A model generated the notes under the pieces. That model did not search any database. It was given only the letters and a program-made list of their open reading frames with translations, and was not told the origin of the DNA. Made by a program: the position numbers and the translations under genes. A stretch of 64,000 nt of DNA, taken from NCBI RefSeq assembly GCF_004027225.2, contig NC_044278.2:62384243-62448242 (forward strand). The letters are read 5' to 3'. Of this stretch, positions 32,092 to 43,900 are shown piece by piece. This stretch comes from Strigops habroptila. Its lineage: Eukaryota > Chordata > Aves > Psittaciformes > Psittacidae. The stretch's first letter is position 1. Each line of letters opens with the position of its first letter.

Positions 32092-33233
32092 GGTAACAAA
32101 ACACTAATTCATGCTCAAAGGTAATTAAATGTTGTCTGTAAACACAACAGGTATGCAGATCCACTGGATCTGGTTCTTTCAGTACAAAGATTGTCACCCT
32201 GAATTTAGATTTCTCTTGAACTTTTAGCCACATGAGATTATTCTCTTTCTTCACTGGAATGACAAATTTGTTATGGAGCAAGGTTTGTGGCTAGTGTATC
32301 TGAAGTAGAAAAGCCCTGTGAAAGCTCCAAGTGTATTAATCTGGGTATAGTTAATATTAGCTTGCCTGGAAGCCAAATATAAGCAGAATGACCAGCATGC
32401 AAGTATGTTTTAATATTGCGATGGCACAGCCCAAAACTAGGTACAAGCATTTCATGTAATGAGCAAGGCAACCCACCAAGCGGCAAAAACAGGCTTGCAC
32501 AGTTGCACTTTGGAGCCATCTAAGTGACAGAAGCTACAAGATAAGGCCCAAAATAAGCACAAGGGAAGGAAAACAGGGAGGGCATCCTGCCCAAGGCACA
32601 AGAGGCATGGTTGGCAAAAGCAAAACCAAGGAGCAGCTGAATCCTCCTTCAGACGCGGTAGGAGGGGAAGAAGCGTAAAACACCAACGATGGGAGAAATG
32701 AAGACAGACACTTCCTCCAGCGTAAGAGGTCTCCAGCCTGATGGCCTCCGCCTTGGAGACTAACAAGGACCTTGGCCATCAGTGCCAGCTGCACAGCACC
32801 AGCTCCATGCTGCTATATAGTTAATTTAGTGTACAAGTGTTATAGACTAACACTTTTATATACATAGCAATAACAATTAATAATATGCAAGAACTAGCCA
32901 TTAGCATGAAGTGCACTGTTAAGGGATGAATTCGGTACTTTCGTTTACAAGTTTAAAACTGGCCTCATTTGTCAGTCTTCTAAGCACTCTCACTGCAAGT
33001 CCCCAATTCCTTGAGACAAACACACAGAAGCAAGAACATTTAGAGATGTATCTACATATAGATGTATACATATACATAAATTCAGTTGCAACATTAGAAA
33101 TATTTGATTAGACCAGATGATATAAACAGGAAAAACCTGGCAGACTGCATGGGGAACTGGAGCAGGGTATTTAAGAACGATACACGAGTACACCCAAATT
33201 CCCGAGCCTGGTCAGATGCTGATCAGCTAGGAC
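32092..33233. other. Spacer before the right duplicate
   Basis: No gene or repeat family is recognised. The stretch has several short open frames and a TATA/ATA-rich stretch near 33,050-33,080. Confidence 0.4.
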
Positions 33234-34965
33234 ACCCAACAGACCCAGCAGCCAGTCCATGTCTCTGGGGCAGCAGAGGGAGCAGGCAGGAGGAAACTGG
33301 GCATCTGCCTGTGCCAGCCTGTCTGCCCTTTCTTCTCTTGGCTGTGAAGGAGAGGTTAGCCAGGAGAAGAGGCATAGGGAAGATAGTGACATGCCATGAA
33401 ACTAGTATCATTGGCACCACTATTTTTTATATCCGATCAGTTTTAGTTTCCAGGCTTATCCCTTAGAGGTGTTAATCAAAACTTTCGACGACCAGTGCAA
33501 AGAGAACAGAAACAAGGCAGTTGCTTTGATGGCATCTTCCTCTTGACACCTCCATCTACTGTTACAAATATTCCTATTACTGGTAAAACCAATAATTGAA
33601 GGGTAAAGCCCTAATGTTTATTATTAAAAATTCCGAAGAGAAATAAAGAGTGCAAAAAAACCTGAATACAAGCTCTTTGATGCTTAAAGGATTTCTTTGT
33701 GCTATGAGACTACAGCAAATTCAACTTGTTTTTCCTCTACCATTCAGAATTGCCAAGTAATATATATGAAGACTTTGCTTAATGGTCTCACATGAAGTCA
33801 TTGCTATTGCTCTTGGGAATTCCTATCATCATTTCGTATAACTGGTTTTAATCTCTTACCTGTAATATAAGTCAGACAGAGATGGATTCTGCAGCAAATA
33901 AAGCTGTCTAAACATGTGGTACTTTCACTCTCACTGAGGACAAAGACTGTTCACTTCTCTTTCTTCATACCAGAGCGGTAACAATGGATGCACAGCATTT
34001 CTGATTACATTAAGAGCAGAAGTTGGGCTGAAAATTCCCTTTTGAGGATTCCACTACATCTCTCTCACTTGGCCTAAAATGAGAAGGAACTGAATTCTGG
34101 AAAGACACTTGGGATAATGCCCTTCAACATTAACGTGTATTTACGTGTAGTCCTACTGTTACCAAAGTGGGAATTCTACCTTTCCAATCATAGTATGTTC
34201 CAGGGGCTTATTACCACCTTTATCAACTAGATAACTAATTTTGATTTTTCTGATTTCAAGTCCCAGTCCTTAAATCTTGTGTCACTTTTCTTTCCAGTGC
34301 TGATGAGCCTGGTAACATGGTATCTTTTTGTGTGACTTGACATAAATCCAGTAAGTTCTCCTTTTTTTTTTTTACTATACAAGACTGAATTCCTTCAGTC
34401 TCCTACTAAAAGATCTTGGCCTCAGGTATCAAATAACTGGGGGAAGAGCTTTTTTCTGTGTCTTTCCCAATATTTACAATACCCCTTTAAAATGACAATG
34501 CTAACACATACAGAAGCTGCTCACTGTTGGTCTCACTGTATATTTGGATGCAACAACCCTTTCTAATCCATTAGTTTTATCTATACATCTAAAATCAGAT
34601 GAGCTAGTTCCTTTGAACACCAAGTAGAAGACATATGCAGTTCTTGTCCACCTTGACTCCCAGGTCATTTTTCGGATCCTCTATTTTCAGCATACAGTCT
34701 TAGCTCCTGTACATGTAGCTTGAATTCTTTATTCAAAAGATGCGTAGTTTAACCATAACATATTTTGGACATGCCCTGCTTGCCAAGCAACCCACATCAA
34801 TCCGTCCTTTTCACAGTTCACTTCTAACCAGTATAATTTAAAAATATTTTTTACTTTTCTTCTGGTTATTGAAGAAAACATTAAACAGAAGTACAATCTT
34901 ACCTGATGCAGCTGTTCAGTCAGTGATAATGCCACAAAACCTATCTTTGATTCAGCAGGAAACAG
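33234..34965. repeat. Right duplicate, block 1 (TFDP1 downstream flank)
   Basis: It aligns directly with 18,977-20,935, with many small differences. It lies downstream of the TFDP1 polyadenylation site and has no recognised gene. Confidence 0.92.
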
Positions 34966-36276
34966 TTTGTAACATATTTAAAATCAGAATGCAAGGAAGT
35001 AGAAAACGCTTAAATATGTTGAAACATATCCATAATTTCCTTAATTGGCTAAAAAGTTGCGATCTCCTCCCACATTCATTTGATACAACCTATTCCGTAC
35101 TTTGTCATTAGTACTTAACCTTCCAGGCCTTTAATTTTCTTTTAGCTGTTTCCTTCGACAGTTTTCTAATGAGGTTCAGAGCTGATCTCAGGCTGTCTAG
35201 AACACATTTGGACAGTACTTCCTCACATAACTTTGAAAAGTGGCACTCAAGCATTATTTTAGTCTTTCAGAAGTCACTATTTCAAGGTTCATTAAAAATC
35301 AGCATTGGAAAAATAGAGATCCACCCTACCTAGCATCAGCTACCTGGGTTGCCTGTTTCAAGAGCGTTAAGCTTCAAATATCTGCTCAATGTTCTACTCT
35401 AACACATTCTCTCAAGTTCACACGATAAAAGAACACAAAGCTTGCCCAAAGTCTGCAACTTCGCTGTCTTTTAACATGCTGCAATGCAGGAACTTTCCAA
35501 TCTGCTCTAAGCAGCCCTCCTGATGGGCCAGCGCTGGTATCACTGCACTACTTACAGCGGTGTACCATGATCTGTATGCAGTGATGTGTTAAAAGATCAA
35601 ATCTTTGAGCCTAAGTTTGGATTTCAGCCCATTCAAAACATCCAAAAATTGAACTAACAGACAAGTCATAGCAGAACAAAGAAAAGTACTTGTAAAGGTA
35701 TTACGTGGGTGATTTCCGATTAACACCAGTTTCTATTCTCTGCCATATCAGGATACTATGCCCTTATCACAGCAAAGCTGTGAATCAATAATCAAGATTT
35801 TCTGTGACAAATGTTTCACTTGTTAGTGCTGATGTACTTTGAACGTCCCTCTGGGCACAGCAGCTCCCCAGCTGAGCGACAGGCAGATGCAGCTAGGTGA
35901 CAACCATCACGATGCCAGATGAGAACTACCACTGTAACCAAACGCTGGAAGTAGAAAACCCCCGTGCATGTCAATTGTTGCCCTTCTTCATTCTGCTCTC
36001 AGCATCAGCTGTATTTCTGCTTTTTAGAACTCACATCTTAAACGAAGACAAGTCTTCACTTCTATCCCCTCATCTAGCTACCTTTTCTATCATAGGAGTT
36101 TGGCAACTTTTGATGGTTTCTGAATATGAGCTGAGCTTCCATTCTTTTTCTGCTGACTCTTTGCAGGCAATCCAGATGACCCACTTGTTAGGCTGTTCAT
36201 GACACTGATATATGGTATTTTCTAACATGTTTTTTGTTTTCTTTTCATCTCTCTTATGGGATCCATATGGTAATTC

Positions 36277-36660
36277 AGGCTGGAAAGCATCCCAGATCAT
36301 CTCTAGTCCATCCCTGCTTAAAACATGGGAAGCTGTGAGGCCAGACTCTTCACTGCTCAAGGCTTTTACCCTGTCAAGTCTTGAAAACCCTAAGTCAGCA
36401 CAACTTCTCTGGGAAACCCATTCCACAGCTTGACTCTGATGGAAATAATCTTGCTTCATCTTGTGTGTGTTGTCTCTCATCCTCCCACCAGGCACCACTG
36501 TGGATTGACTCCATCTTTGCAATAAGCTGCTTGAAGTACTGAAAAGCTGCCGTAAGGTCTCTTGAGGCCACCTTTTCTTCAGGCTTAACAAGTCTTTCTC
36601 CCTCAGCCCCTCCTCATATAGCAACTGCTCTGGGCCCTTGAGCATCTTGGTAACCCTCCA
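36277..36660 (-). mobile_element. Old CR1 LINE remnant
   Basis: The order of motifs follows a reverse-oriented CR1 end ('cagatcatctctagtccatc', 'gaaacccattccacagcttg', 'gaggccaccttttcttcagg', 'gggcccttgagcatcttgg') but with many substitutions, so this is an ancient copy or another CR1 subfamily. Confidence 0.7.
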
Positions 36661-38288
36661 TAATCCACAGAAGCTCGAGAAGGAATCAGAGCCCAAGAAT
36701 AACCTTTGAAAAATCTTAAATCCCCAAATTTACAAAATAATGACATTCACAGTTGCTGCTCTCATTGTGCTGGCTTGTTGATAAATGAATTACAATTCAA
36801 CTATTTCCTGATAATGAATGACGATTAAAGTAAAACAAGCAAGGCTTTAACAATAAAGCACCTGTGATGATACTCACATCACTGTGGAAGCAGATGGATT
36901 TGAGAGGAGCTGAAAGTTCTTAAACTCAGTGTAGTAGTCAAGATAAATGGCACTCATAAGCAGATGAGAGAAAACAAATCCCTACAGGAAGCAATGAACT
37001 ATCTGGAAAAAACTGTATATACTCTCCTTTTTACTGATGATCATTCCAGTATTATTACATCAATGCTCTCCCCCCGCTCCTTTTTTATCTTAAAAGCAGC
37101 CTCCTATTTTCGGATTTCCCACTAAAGTGAAGATTTCACAATGTATCATGTGTTCACTGATAAAGAAACAGATTTATCTTGTGACAGTTACCTCCTATGA
37201 ACAATTTTATTATAATAAAAGGTCATCTTCAAAGACCTGTGTCCTATCAGCTCCATTGATTTTTTCTTCTCTGCAATGGTTGCCTTTCGTTGAAGGAAGA
37301 TTTTAAAGAAGTTTCCAAAGTCACATTTTCTTTTCTTTAGTTAAGACAAGCAAATTCCTAAAGAAAAAGCAAACCAGTTTACTTTTGAAACAAAAAAACC
37401 CAAGAAATCCTTCTTAACTTGTTACACGTGTCAAAATGGAAGGACAGTCTTTCAAAGCTCAGCATCACTTTAGAAAAACAGTGAAAGATGCACGTTCCCA
37501 GGATTTATCTGCAGAACAATTTCACAGATACAAATACACACTTTGCAACTTTTCTTCTTCTTCAGATCACAAAAAGTACTGACAAATGAAGAGAGTAACA
37601 GTACATCCTTTCCTTGTCAGGATTTTTTCCCCAAACTGAGCCCTTATTACTATTCTCATTACCTTTACCATCATTTAATCTCCCTGAAACGGAATCCTAG
37701 TTTCTCTCTCTTTGCAGTATTTTCTACTTCCACAGATTTTCTCAACAATTTCCTGTCCATGATTTCCTCTGGCATTCTGTTCCTGCTTTTGATCTTCCTT
37801 TTCCGTCTGTACCCATGGTGCCACCCTTTTCAGAGATAAGAACCATGTAGTTATCTCCTACCTTCCAGCTCCTTTCACACCAGGCCTGGCACTATTACAT
37901 CTGCACTACACATTTTGCTCCACTCCTTTTTTTTTCCTGTTTGAATAAAGTTTCTACTACTAGTCTTTTTTGTAGTTTTTGACTAGTCTTTTTTTACTTA
38001 CTTCTTCCCAACTTCACCCTCTGTGAAAACTCTAAGTTTCAATCTGTTCTTCCTTTTCTGGTTCCTTCCTACTATTTCTTAAGAGTCTCCTTGACTTGAA
38101 GTCTTTCCTCATTTCCACCTCCTTCCTCACCATTGGTCTCTTTTCTCCCTCCTCACCCTCCTTTTTCACCTAAACACAATGACCAGGTAACTGCCTGAAA
38201 TCTAGCAAGTCATCAAAAATTCAATAGACTTGCTCTTGTTACTGGTAGTCACCCTTACTAGAATGCTCTCCTGAAACCAAGGTAATAT

Positions 38289-38341
38289 AGAATCATAGAA
38301 TCATTTAGGTTGGAAAAGACCCTTAAGATCAAGTCCAATCA
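38289..38341 (-). mobile_element. CR1 LINE 3'-terminal fragment
   Basis: The text 'agaatcatagaatcatttag' followed by 'gttggaaaagacccttaaga' is the reverse complement of a CR1 3' terminus. Only about 50 bases remain. Confidence 0.75.
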
Positions 38342-39406
38342 CAAATATAATTAGATTTGTTCCCCAAAACCACTCCAATGCTGTTTGGTTAAACTCTCAA
38401 ATTCCTTTCAGAGATTCATCAGCAACCAAAAGCAAAGTAATGTCTTTGAAAATGTATGTTTTGCCACACTTTCACTCTCCACCTTGACCTTGTCTCATCT
38501 GAGATCTATTCCACTAATAAAAACCAAAAGGAAACTGTCAGATGCTTTCAGCTTTTCTTACCTAGCATCCCTGTACTCCTCTTTGCAGGTAAATCTTCGA
38601 TCATACAATGGAGATTTAGAATGTAAGGGAAAAAAGTAACTCCCATGGCCTGTCAAAAGTTCCTTGATAACTATTGTTGGACTCTGCTGAGAAAACTGCC
38701 ATTCAACAGCAAAGATAATTTGAATCAGCTGATTCAACTGTGACAAGAACCTTGCTTCTTGCACTAGCACTGCAAAGAATGACATCTTTGGTGAGAAGCC
38801 AAGCATGCAATTAGCCCCGACCAAATGGTTTTCCCAGGCCCATAAAATTAAGTAATTTGCTTGTTTCATTCATATTACAAGGTTTGATACAATTAAAAAG
38901 CATTCACTGTGTATCAACTGCTCTGTAGTAAGCACCCACACCCCCTTAAAACAGAAGGGTGGTAAGACGAGTCGAGACGCAGTCCCTCAGAGAAAAAAAA
39001 CCACATGTAACATACTTCATATTTACCACAGGGTTTAAGTGCATCCAGGATCCCTAATCACAGACAGTGCAGCTATTAGACCATAAGTTACCTCTGAGCA
39101 ACTCCCTGGAGTTTGTGGAAGCAACAAATCTTGACTGACGGCCACCTGCAGAGTGACTGGGCCAATTTGTAAGCTGCACTTTCAGGTGAGTACAGAGCAA
39201 AAAATGTTCAGGTGAAGGTGAAATATATGGAAAGTAGATGAAGACCTGTTTTAAGGACATGCGAATGTACGATGGAAAGCCAGGACTGAGGAACATGGGA
39301 TGAAAATTAGGACAGTAAGTCTGGGATTTTAAACAGAGAAGCTGGACTGGAGTATTAAGACTGGCCTGTCACGCTGAGTAGTGACATGATTGAAGTAGAG
39401 AGACAT

Positions 39407-40342
39407 GAAAGAAGAGAGTATACAGAGAAAGATATCATAAGTTACCAAGAGCTGTAAGGACAAATTCCTGTATCAAAGCACAAAATCTGGGCCCTCTGTA
39501 GTGTAGATGCAGTACCCTGAGACAGTTAGTTCTAGGTCTTGTGATGAGAGGAAGTGAAATGTTCTAAAATAACCCTAAAATTAGAAAAACCACAGAGCTT
39601 GTTAAAAATGCCCATGCGCGTTTTATTAATAAAAACTAACAGTGCCAAGGTTAAACAAGTCAAACAATTATAGTCTCTTTATATTCCATAAAATATTACA
39701 GAAAAGTTTATTTGTGTTTCAATAAAAAGACTACTGTCTTAGAATAGGCAGCTGACAGTATTTGTGCAGTTAATTGTTTGTGAATAAATTCAAAAAGACT
39801 ACCACCTGCCCTGAAATTCCTTTTATAAAAATGAACTATTAAAAATGATTGACAAATTTTGAGTTAAAAAACTTAAAACATTCTCTATATTTAATTTCAA
39901 CTTTATAATAGATTACAGGAAGATGCTTATGAAACAAATACAAACATTTGTTTCAGTACATGTCTTTATATGATAGACTTATAAGTATGTAAACAACTAT
40001 ATAATAAAAAGTTTCCAAAGTCTGCCTGTAAGAAATCAGGCAAATTTTACCATAAGCAATAAATCATTCCAAACCTTCAAGACATTTTATATAGCTGCAC
40101 CAACTGGCAGTAAACATTTGCCAAAAACTTTGTTAATTCATATGTCCCAACATACAGTGAAAAGCATATAAACTTGACGGAATCATCATGTTAGATATAA
40201 TTTAAGGGAAAATAAGTTCACAACAACATTTCTGGAATTTAACATGTAAAAAAGTAGGACGTATCTTTCTTGTTTGGTTCTTTGGACACTGCGTGATTAA
40301 CAAAAAACACTACTACATTAGCTCACTATCCCTCCAAAAGTG
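39407..40342. repeat. Right duplicate, block 2
   Basis: It aligns with 20,972-21,898 and covers the end of the TFDP1 3' UTR and adjoining flank. The near-identical part is 39,499-40,133. Confidence 0.94.
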
Positions 40343-40799
40343 GCATCATCAAAATACACTCCAAATAAATTGCCATTCAGTGTATTCATTTTCCACAGAA
40401 GGATAGCATTTTATTTCTCAATGATGTGTCTACATTTTCTTTAGCAAACTTCGCAAGAACATTTGGGGCAAAATCCATTTTCCTTCAAGTAAAAAAAAAA
40501 GGCAAACCCAAAACAAACAAAAAACAACCAACAAACCAAAACCCCCTAAAACAAGAGTAAATAAAGGCTCTGCATTAACACACTGGTATCAAAAACACAC
40601 GTCCACACCACATTTAAAAATATCCTACATAAAACAATCCTTGTTTGCTTATCAGAGGTGCAATTTCTAAACTTAGAACTGCTTACCAATATTCTCCTTG
40701 AGGGATGGGGCAAAGTAATTTGAGACACTTCTCCCTAGAACAATTTATTCCTGAAGCTTGCTGAATTTTAACAAAAAAATAGTCTACAAGCAAAGGGCA
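39605..40799 (-). other. TFDP1 3' UTR (probable extent)
   Basis: It runs from the stop codon at 40,800-40,802 to a candidate cleavage site just past the polyadenylation signal at 39,622-39,627. The length of about 1.2 kb is what I would expect for a vertebrate TFDP1 3' UTR. An A-rich, C-containing stretch lies at about 40,489-40,553. Confidence 0.6.
39622..39627 (-). terminator. Candidate TFDP1 polyadenylation signal
   Basis: AATAAA on the - strand (TTTATT on +). It is followed on the - strand by a GT/T-rich element (CTCTGTGGTTTTTC) at a suitable distance. Confidence 0.6.
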
Positions 40800-40947
40800 T
40801 CAGTCGTCATCATCATTTTCATTAAAATCGTCGTCGTCGTCATCGTCATCCCCAACATAAGAAACTGGTGTTTCAACTCTGGAGCCACTGTACTGAGATC
40901 CGTTGGAACTTGTAGCCAACATCCCGTCTCCACCATTGGAAAAGTCA
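40800..40947 (-). CDS. TFDP1: TFDP1 last coding exon (acidic tail)
   Basis: It encodes the last 49 residues and the TGA stop, with [20 protein letters not shown], a run of eight Asp, then FNENDDDD. The acidic run is encoded by GAT/GAC triplets and is microsatellite-like. Confidence 0.96.
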
Positions 40948-43900
40948 CTGAAGGAAAAAACCAATAATAATAAAAAAAAAAATAGGCCAATTGGCATTGC
41001 TTAATGATTTTTCCCAGTTTACTGTGCTCTTAAATATAATCGCGCATCTATTCTGTTCCTTTAATGAATCTGCCACTGCTACTTTATAAACTGTATTTAA
41101 CATGTCTAAGTTATTTCTCAAAAGCAGAAACAATTTAAGTAATTTTGAAATGGTTCTTATTGCGTTTCTTCCCTTAGGTTTAACATAAAGATTAAATCCT
41201 TTCACAGATTCCTTAGAAGTATGCTTTCCAGGTTACTTCTACAGTACATTTAGTGCTAAGGCTACAGAACTATCTAAGCCCTTTACTATTTTTAAGTAGC
41301 ACTGGCCACTTGTATCACAAGCCAATCATATCTTTAAGAAGCACTAATCTTGACTCAAAAGACTTGGAAAATTGAGTATCAATAGCTCCTCCTTAATTCT
41401 TTGTTATTACATGGCAAACTATCATCGCTACGTGTGCTGTATTTTTAACCTGAAATTGTTTTCTTCTCATACTTTCCTAGTCAAAAAAAACCCGAAAACA
41501 ACCAACAAAACCGTACAACAACAAAAAAAACCTAACAAAAAACCCCCACCAGCCCCAAACAACCCAAACCCCCCCCGAACGAAAACCAACACTCCCCCAA
41601 GCAAAAAATAACCACCTTCTTTGACATCTTGTATTTTTCCCTCTGTAGAAATCTATCTACACTGAAAATCCACCTACACTGAAAATCTATCTCCTGGATA
41701 AGAAAGCAGATTTGGAAAGTATCTACTTTCTTATTTGAATGTGTTCTTTTTCCACCAAAAGACACACACATATTGTAGATATGGTCTGAAAGCTCTTGTT
41801 CCTAGATGAGTTAACTGTGTCCAGAGGTATTTTATCTTAAGAACCAGAACATTACTGCCGTCAATATTACTTGCTATTTTGCCAATCTTTTCTGTCAAAC
41901 GTGGTCACAAATTCTTGACAATGTTTTTCTACAAATCACAAAAATAGTATGTTCAATTTGAAAGACATTCATAACTTAAAAACTGCTTTCAAGAATATGT
42001 TTGCTAGTCATTTTTCAATCCAGCTGATGCACACAATCAATCAGGCACACCGCTGTATGGAGCTAATTCAACGTTCTGTCACCACACAGAATGAAATTGC
42101 CCCAGAAGCTCACAAGGAAAACGTATGTCCAGTGAGACACTTTCAAGAGTTTCTGCTGCTCTGCACACTTATTCAGAAGGAAGATACTAAGATATCTGTC
42201 TAGCTGTGGTCAGGTAACTTATATTCTCCATAACTGTCTGCAGAAGCAGCATCAAAAACAAAGAAAAAGAAATTATTCTTGTGTTCCTGTGAACTTGGAA
42301 AGTACAAACCCCAAAACCTGTCTCCCCTCTTTTGGATAAAGATGGAACCAGACTTCATAACCTGTGCTTCTTAGCAAGACGAAGAAACCAGAAGGAAGGC
42401 ATCGGTAGCAACACCTTCAGTCTTCTGCAGCCTTTCTTTGAGAGCTTGCTAGAGAAGTTTACAGCCTTTATTTGCCCTGGCAGCAATTTTTGGTACCAGA
42501 AAAGCTACACATCTTGTAGTTTCCTATTGCTGTGAATATTTATATATGTACTATAATTAAACATAATTTGTCACTCCCCTTTTCCAACCTTCTAAGAAAC
42601 AGAGCTAGAAGAGTTCTCGTGCTTCTCACCAAGATAATGAACCACAGTCAGCCATCGTTTTTCTACTGGACTCTGGCTAGTAGTGGCCTATTCAAATTTG
42701 AAAGTTTTAAAAATGCATGGGCTCTTTTTCACTAACACCATGCACATTATCACAGAAGGAAACGCAGTAAGACCAGAAGATTTTATATATTGTGTAAGTT
42801 CTGCTTTTCTAAAGGTATTTTGGCAGTATTCTCACTCAGCTTCAGTTCCCTAGCACAAAACAGGATGAATTCCTCACACTTTTGGGCTGCAGGAATGGGC
42901 TGGAGCATGAACCACGCTCCTCACCATTGCTAGTCTTGCACATCCCTGAGCTTAACTGTTTCAAGTTATTTGGTTTTTTTATTTTTTTCTCTTTGCATTC
43001 AAGTAAACCTGTCTTCTACAAATAGGTGGGTTTTTTTTTTTTTTTAAAAAAGCTTTCAGAAATGTAACTGTATTATCTTTTTAAATCAACCCAGATTCTG
43101 TATCTTTAGAAAGACCTCCTTCCAACTCTGACAGAAGGCAGATGGGAGAGACAAAGCTGCCAGAAGATTATCTTTAGAGAACAAGAATAAAGCTGTATTC
43201 CTTGTCAAAAGAAATCCCATCAATACAGGATTTTTGCCTTTAAATACGAATGGATTAAATAGCCTAAAAATTAGGACTTCCTTAAGAATTTTGATGGTGT
43301 AGCAATTTCCCAAATAATTTACAAGGCAGAGCCTGCCAGTGATTCTAACATAAAACAGTCATTGTTGTGAAAAGAGCCGAAGTAATCTAGAACTTGCTCT
43401 CTCCTTTCCATGCTCACCTCAGTGCCCACTAAAATCATGGAACAGGTCCTTCTGGAAGTTAAGCTGACACATATACAAAAGACAGAGAGGTGATTACGGA
43501 CAGCCAACATGGCTTCACCAAGGCCAAATTGTGCCTGACTAATCCACTGGCCTTCTATGATGGAGTAAATGCATCAATGAACAAGGGAAGAGCTACAGAA
43601 GTCATCTACTTGGGCTTCTGGAAGGCCTTTGATACAGTCCCTCACAACATTCTCACCTCTCAAATGGAGAGGTGAGACAGATGAGTCTCATATCATCAAA
43701 GAGTTTGACAGATGGACTGTTTGATGGATAAGAAATTGGCTCGATGGCCATGACCAAAGAGTTACAGTCAACAGCTCCATGTCCAAATGGAAACCACTGA
43801 TGAGTGTCCCTCAGGAGTCCATACTGGCACCAACACTATTTAATATCTTCATTAATGACTAACAGTGGGATTGAGCACACCCTCACCAAGTTTGCAGATG

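Larger units (their letters stand above)
34966..39406. other. TFDP1 downstream flank present only in the right copy
   Basis: This 4.4 kb is missing from the left copy. It holds two CR1 remnants and otherwise only unrecognised DNA, including pyrimidine-rich stretches around 37,700-38,170. The 208-codon open frame on the - strand at 36,070-36,696 overlaps an old CR1 and is not a gene. Confidence 0.6.

Noticed and set aside
36070-36696. 208-codon open frame on the - strand, the longest in the window
   Set aside because: Its first part comes from an old CR1 remnant and the rest has no family resemblance; it is in DNA that the left copy has lost without trace.
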